Shown: positions 5,711-8,545 of the stretch, piece by piece
Numbering within the stretch: position 1 is the first letter of the stretch
Layout: each line of letters opens with the position of its first letter
Source of the DNA: Magnetovibrio sp.
GTDB lineage: Bacteria > Pseudomonadota > Alphaproteobacteria > Rhodospirillales > Magnetovibrionaceae
Length of the DNA stretch: 8,545 nucleotides
Assembly (NCBI GenBank): GCA_016763255.1
Contig: JAESUA010000398.1
Span: forward strand, 1 to 8,545
Reading direction: 5' to 3'
Position numbers and translations under genes: made by a program
Notes under the pieces: model-generated
What the model was told of the DNA's origin: nothing
Seen by the model: only the letters and a program-made list of their open reading frames with translations
The model's database searches: none

Positions 5711-7471
5711 ATGACCCCAGCTTCCAAAGAAATGATCATCAGAGGTCTCGGCGTTTCGCCGGGCATCGCCATCGGCGAGGTCCACGTGCGCGAATCGGGC
5801 TCCATCGCGGTGCCCGAATACGCCCTCAAGGGTGCCCAAGTCGCTAAAGAAACCCATCGCTTGGATCAGGCGTTGAAAACCGCCCAGCGCCAAATCGCTC
5901 TGTTGAAGGTCAAAGCCGCCACAATGCCCTCTTCGGCGGCCGAAGAAATGGGCTTTTTGCTCGAAGCATATGAGCAAATGCTCAATGATTCACGCCTCGT
6001 GCGCGGCGCTTTTCGACGCATCGTTGATGATAAAATCAACGCCGAAGCCGCCGTTCAGGCCGAAACCAACGAAATCACTGCCGGGTTTGCGGCACTCGAT
6101 GACAGCTACATCGCGGCGCGCATAGACGACATCCGCGAAGTTGCCAACCGCCTCATTCGCTCCCTCACCAAATCCCATGTCAAACCGTTGAACACGGTGC
6201 CCAAGGGCTCGATCATCATTTCCGAAGACATGACCCCGGCCGACACCGCGCAGCTTGATCCCAAACAGGTGTTTGGCTTTGCCACCGTATTGGGCGGCGC
6301 CCAGGGTCACACCGCGATCATGGCCCGCGCCTTGGGCCTACCCGCCGTATTGGGTGCACCGGGATTGTTAGGCGCGGTGAAGTCAGGCGACAAGGTGGTG
6401 GTCGACGGCGATCAAGGCCGCATCGTCATCAATCCCAAACCTTCGACTCTGGCCGCGTTCGAAGCCAAGCAAACCGAACATCGCCGCCGCTTAGGCCGAT
6501 TGGCGCGCCTGCGCCGCCAACCCTCGGTGACCCGCGACGGCACCGAAATCGCTTTGGGCTGCAACGTCGAATTGCCCATCGAAATGCCTGGCGTGTTGAC
6601 CTCCGGGGCCTCCAGCATCGGCTTGTTGCGCTCCGAATTTATGTTCATGAACCGCGAAGACATCCCCGGCATCGAAGAGCAATACAAAGGCCTGCGCGAT
6701 ATCGTTAAAGCCATGGACGGGCGCACAGTGACCGTGCGCACGCTGGATATCGGCGGTGAAAAGCTGGCCCAGTCGATAACCAAGGACATCGGCGACAGCG
6801 CCCAAAGTGCGCTTGGCCTGCGCGGTATCCGCCTATCACTAAAAAAGCCTGAGCTGCTCGAAGATCAACTCACCGCCATCTTACGCGCCGGTGCCCACGG
6901 TCCGGTGCGCATCTTGTTGCCGATGGTTTCAACCCAGCAAGAAGTGCGCAAAACCCGCGATGTTTTGAAAAAACTGGCTGCCAAGCTCAAGCGCAAAAAG
7001 GTCACAATCGCCGATCCTCTGCCGCCCGTAGGGGTCATGATCGAGGTCCCATCCGCCGCCCTCACCGCCGATGCCTTGGCCTCGGTATCGGATTTTTTCG
7101 CCATTGGCTCCGACGATTTAACCATGTACACCATGGCCGTGGACCGCACCGACGAACAGGTTGCGGAACTCTACAACCCGCTGCATCCCTCGGTTTTGAG
7201 ACTCATTCAATTCACCACCGAAGCCGCCCTGCGCGCCCGCATACCCATCTCGGTGTGCGGCGAAATGGCCGGTGACCCACGTTTTACCGCCCTGTTGATG
7301 GGCCTGGGCATCCGCGAATTGTCGATGAGCGCCCATGCCCTGGGCCCGGTCAAGCAGCGGGTACGCGAGATTGACCTGGCCGCCGCGCAGAACCGCGCCA
7401 CGGTGATCATGGCCCAGACCGATTCGGGACGCATCGCCATGTTGTTGGATGACTTCAATTCACTGGTCTAA
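5711..7471 (+). CDS. ptsI: phosphoenolpyruvate-protein phosphotransferase (Enzyme I)
   Basis: A 586-residue cytoplasmic enzyme that autophosphorylates from PEP and passes the phosphate to HPr. The N-terminal HPr-binding domain (about 8-140) is followed by the swivelling phospho-His domain with active His200 in GGAQGHTAIMAR. The C-terminal PEP barrel (about 260-586) has Arg307 (LLRSEF), Arg343 (RTLDIGGEK), Arg479 (AVDR) and the catalytic Cys516 (SVCGEMAGD). These match E. coli His189, Arg296, Arg332, Arg465 and Cys502. There is no N-terminal GAF domain, so it is PtsI rather than the nitrogen-type PtsP. Two signature positions differ from the common pattern: Gln two residues before the active His (usually Thr, then Ser), and Asp468 and Met472 in GSDDLTMY, where E. 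coli has Asn454 and Gln. A strong AAGGGAG Shine-Dalgarno at 5694-5700 supports ATG 5711. Confidence 0.95.
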   Translation: MTPASKEMIIRGLGVSPGIAIGEVHVRESGSIAVPEYALKGAQVAKETHRLDQALKTAQRQIALLKVKAATMPSSAAEEMGFLLEAYEQMLNDSRLVRGAFRRIVDDKINAEAAVQAETNEITAGFAALDDSYIAARIDDIREVANRLIRSLTKSHVKPLNTVPKGSIIISEDMTPADTAQLDPKQVFGFATVLGGAQGHTAIMARALGLPAVLGAPGLLGAVKSGDKVVVDGDQGRIVINPKPSTLAAFEAKQTEHRRRLGRLARLRRQPSVTRDGTEIALGCNVELPIEMPGVLTSGASSIGLLRSEFMFMNREDIPGIEEQYKGLRDIVKAMDGRTVTVRTLDIGGEKLAQSITKDIGDSAQSALGLRGIRLSLKKPELLEDQLTAILRAGAHGPVRILLPMVSTQQEVRKTRDVLKKLAAKLKRKKVTIADPLPPVGVMIEVPSAALTADALASVSDFFAIGSDDLTMYTMAVDRTDEQVAELYNPLHPSVLRLIQFTTEAALRARIPISVCGEMAGDPRFTALLMGLGIRELSMSAHALGPVKQRVREIDLAAAQNRATVIMAQTDSGRIAMLLDDFNSLV

Positions 7472-7482
7472 GCACTTCAACG

Positions 7483-7500
7483 ATACATACATACATATGT
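7483..7500. repeat. ATAC tetranucleotide repeat after ptsI
   Basis: Three tandem ATAC units (7483-7494) run into the palindrome ACATATGT (7493-7500), twelve bases after the ptsI stop codon. No terminator hairpin with a T-run is visible between ptsI and the next gene. The rest of the 127-bp gap holds a C-run (around 7508-7514), the palindrome ATCCGGAT (7542-7549) and a near-repeat GCGCAT(CAT)AAAT (7554-7576), possibly promoter elements for the next gene. Confidence 0.5.
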
Positions 7501-7598
7501 CATCACGCCCCCCCTTTCCGTGCGCGCCCCTTTAGGGTAGTATCCGGATCGCGCGCATCATAAATTGCGCATAAATGCTGTATTGGGAGATTTAGATA

Positions 7599-7823
7599 AT
7601 GAACAACTTAAAGAACGATCAAGAGCAACAAAGCCCGAAAAAAAAGCCCCGCGGCACGCTCTTTGAATATGGCGCGATCTTCGCGTTGGTCTCCGTGACT
7701 TTAGTGGTTACGGCACAATTGACGGACCAAAGCGGATTTGGTGCAATGAACGCCATGAATGCGGTCTCGCTCAACGCCGTTAGTGACACCGCGATTTCCA
7801 GCAGCCCCTTCAAGGCTGACTAA
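7599..7823 (+). CDS. small membrane protein, 74 aa, remotely Flp-pilin-like
   Basis: A 74-residue protein with a polar, lysine-rich N-terminus (1-20, QQSPKKKPRG), one hydrophobic helix (about 21-41, GTLFEYGAIFALVSVTLVV) and a small-residue-rich C-terminal tail with a repeated AMNAMNAVSLNAVS stretch. The GTLFEYG segment resembles the start of Flp/Fap class IVb pilins (G-x4-EY-G-LIAALI), but Glu would be at +4 rather than +5 after the glycine, and no prepilin peptidase or tad gene is visible. It may equally be an unrelated single-pass inner-membrane protein with a cytoplasmic N-terminus. GGGAG 9 nt before ATG 7599 supports the start. It lies 127 bp after ptsI and directly before a strong terminator, so it is probably the last gene of that unit or a short transcript of its own. 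Product family not recognised with confidence. Confidence 0.7.
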   Translation: MNNLKNDQEQQSPKKKPRGTLFEYGAIFALVSVTLVVTAQLTDQSGFGAMNAMNAVSLNAVSDTAISSSPFKAD

Positions 7824-7839
7824 AGACAAACCCTACACG

Positions 7840-7888
7840 AAAGCCCCCCAATAATACCTATGGTGTTGATGGGGGGCTTTGCTTTCTA
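7840..7888 (+). terminator. strong intrinsic terminator
   Basis: An 11-bp perfect stem, AAAGCCCCCCA (7840-7850) with TGGGGGGCTTT (7870-7880), is extended by an inner stem AATACC/GGTGTT (7853-7858 and 7862-7867, one G-U pair) closing a TAT loop. The descending arm ends in CTTT and is followed by a T-rich tail (GCTTTCTATC). It lies 17 bp after the stop of the small membrane protein and 150 bp before ahcY, separating the two transcripts. Confidence 0.88.
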
Positions 7889-8032
7889 TCTTCGCATCAT
7901 AAAATAATAAGGCCATCCCGGATGTCAAAACTGGGATATGTCTGCGCTTGCTCTGGGGTTCTCAGGCTGCTAAACCCCTTTCCAACAAAATGATCGAATT
8001 CCCGCGATTCGCACCTTCTAGGAGATACGCCC
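7889..8032 (+). promoter_or_regulatory. ahcY upstream region with possible structured leader
   Basis: The 144 bp before ahcY hold an AT-rich stretch CATAAAATAATAA (7898-7910) that could contain the -10 box. This is followed by a 7-bp hairpin, ATCCCGG (7915-7921) with CTGGGAT (7931-7937, one G-U pair). Next, GCTTG (7946-7950) can pair with CAGGC (7963-7967), while GGGGTT in its loop (7955-7960) can pair with AACCCC (7973-7978), which together would form an H-type pseudoknot. A strong AGGAG Shine-Dalgarno is at 8020-8024. By eye it does not match the SAH, SAM-II or SAM/SAH riboswitch consensus as I remember them. The pairing is visible; a regulatory function is inference. Confidence 0.35.
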
Positions 8033-8545
8033 ATGAGCGACGCTCAAGATTATCAAGTTGCCGACATCAGCCTCGCCGAATGGGGCCACAAAGACATTGA
8101 CCTTTCCAACACGGAAATGCCGGGTTTGATATCCATCCGTGATGAGTACAAGGATGACTTGCCGCTCAAGGGTGCGCGCATCGCAGGTTCTTTGCACATG
8201 ACCGTGCAGACCGCCGTGCTGATCGAAACGCTCGAAGCTTTGGGCGCTGAAGTGCGTTGGGTTTCATGCAACATCTTCTCCACCCAGGACCACGCCGCCG
8301 CGGCGATTGCCAACAACGGCACCCCGGTGTTCGCCCACAAAGGCGAAACCCTGGAAGAATACTGGGACTTCACCCACCGCTTGTTCGCCTGGGCTGATGG
8401 TGGTGCACCAAACATGATCTTGGATGATGGCGGTGATGCCACCTTGTTGCTGCACCTGGGCAAAGATGCCGAAAAAGACATGTCGGTGCTCGACAATCCG
8501 GGTTCCGAAGAAGAAATCATCATGTTCGCGGCGATCAAAAAGCAC
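8033..8545 (+). CDS. ahcY: S-adenosylhomocysteine hydrolase (partial, 3' end beyond window)
   Basis: The first 171 codons of a cytoplasmic NAD-dependent enzyme that splits S-adenosylhomocysteine into adenosine and homocysteine, removing the inhibitory product of methyltransferases. The segment SLHMTVQTA (53-61) has the substrate-binding His55 and Thr57. The family signature [15 protein letters not shown] is at 78-92, and the Asp131 region reads LDDGGD. The family is about 430-470 residues, so roughly the first third is present and includes no NAD-binding domain yet. ATG 8033 is supported by an AGGAG Shine-Dalgarno 8 nt upstream. It lies behind a terminator and its own leader, so it is transcribed separately from the pts genes, although ahcY next to the pts/chv block is common in alphaproteobacteria. 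Confidence 0.97.
   Translation, partial: MSDAQDYQVADISLAEWGHKDIDLSNTEMPGLISIRDEYKDDLPLKGARIAGSLHMTVQTAVLIETLEALGAEVRWVSCNIFSTQDHAAAAIANNGTPVFAHKGETLEEYWDFTHRLFAWADGGAPNMILDDGGDATLLLHLGKDAEKDMSVLDNPGSEEEIIMFAAIKKH

Noticed and set aside
7499..7598. Terminator directly after ptsI
   Set aside because: Only very short inverted repeats with no T-run; the first convincing terminator is at 7840.
7889..8032. Known SAH or SAM riboswitch before ahcY
   Set aside because: A short GCGCTTGC...CAGGCT resemblance to the SAH element was seen. However, the required P1 partner and the downstream GCGCTC-like pseudoknot strand are absent, so no known class is called.
1..8545. CRISPR arrays, tRNA/rRNA genes, insertion sequences, phage genes
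   Set aside because: No regularly spaced repeats, cloverleaf-like sequences, terminal inverted repeats or transposase/integrase motifs were seen. Base composition looks even across the genes.

Overview
The window looks like chromosomal DNA from an alphaproteobacterium, most likely of the Rhodospirillales type. This rests on the clearly ChvI/ChvG-type two-component pair, a short HprK lacking the Firmicute-type N-terminal domain, an incomplete regulatory phosphotransferase system (EI, HPr and EIIA-Man with no sugar permease nearby), and ahcY following the pts genes, as in many alphaproteobacteria. The exact genus cannot be read from the sequence.

Layout. On the minus strand at the left edge (1-856) a 55-residue single-pass membrane protein precedes a DUF1538-family multi-pass membrane protein that runs off the left end. 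Both appear to be driven by a sigma70-like promoter around 993-1022. A roughly 255-bp divergent intergenic region separates them from the plus-strand genes. These are chvI (response regulator), chvG (sensor kinase), hprK (HPr kinase/phosphorylase), rapZ (RNase adapter-like P-loop NTPase), manX (EIIA), ptsH (HPr) and ptsI (EI), tightly spaced from 1112 to 7471. The intergenic gaps are 13-40 bp and rapZ/manX overlap by 4 bp, so they probably form one operon or a few overlapping ones. A 74-residue membrane protein (7599-7823), remotely Flp-pilin-like, follows with its own Shine-Dalgarno sequence. A strong intrinsic terminator (7840-7888) closes this block. Finally, ahcY (S-adenosylhomocysteinase) starts at 8033 behind a structured leader of about 140 nt and runs off the right end.

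How the genes work together (family knowledge plus inference). EI takes phosphate from PEP and passes it via HPr His32 to EIIA His9. HprK can phosphorylate HPr on Ser63, linking the relay to energy state. ChvG/ChvI senses envelope or acid stress in relatives, and RapZ-type proteins link cell-envelope precursor status to RNA control in enterics. The block is therefore a signalling cassette joining carbon/energy status to envelope regulation, not a sugar uptake system.

No RNA gene, CRISPR array, insertion sequence or prophage was seen. The most open items are the two small membrane proteins, the possible pseudoknot upstream of ahcY, and unusual residues in the two EI signature motifs.
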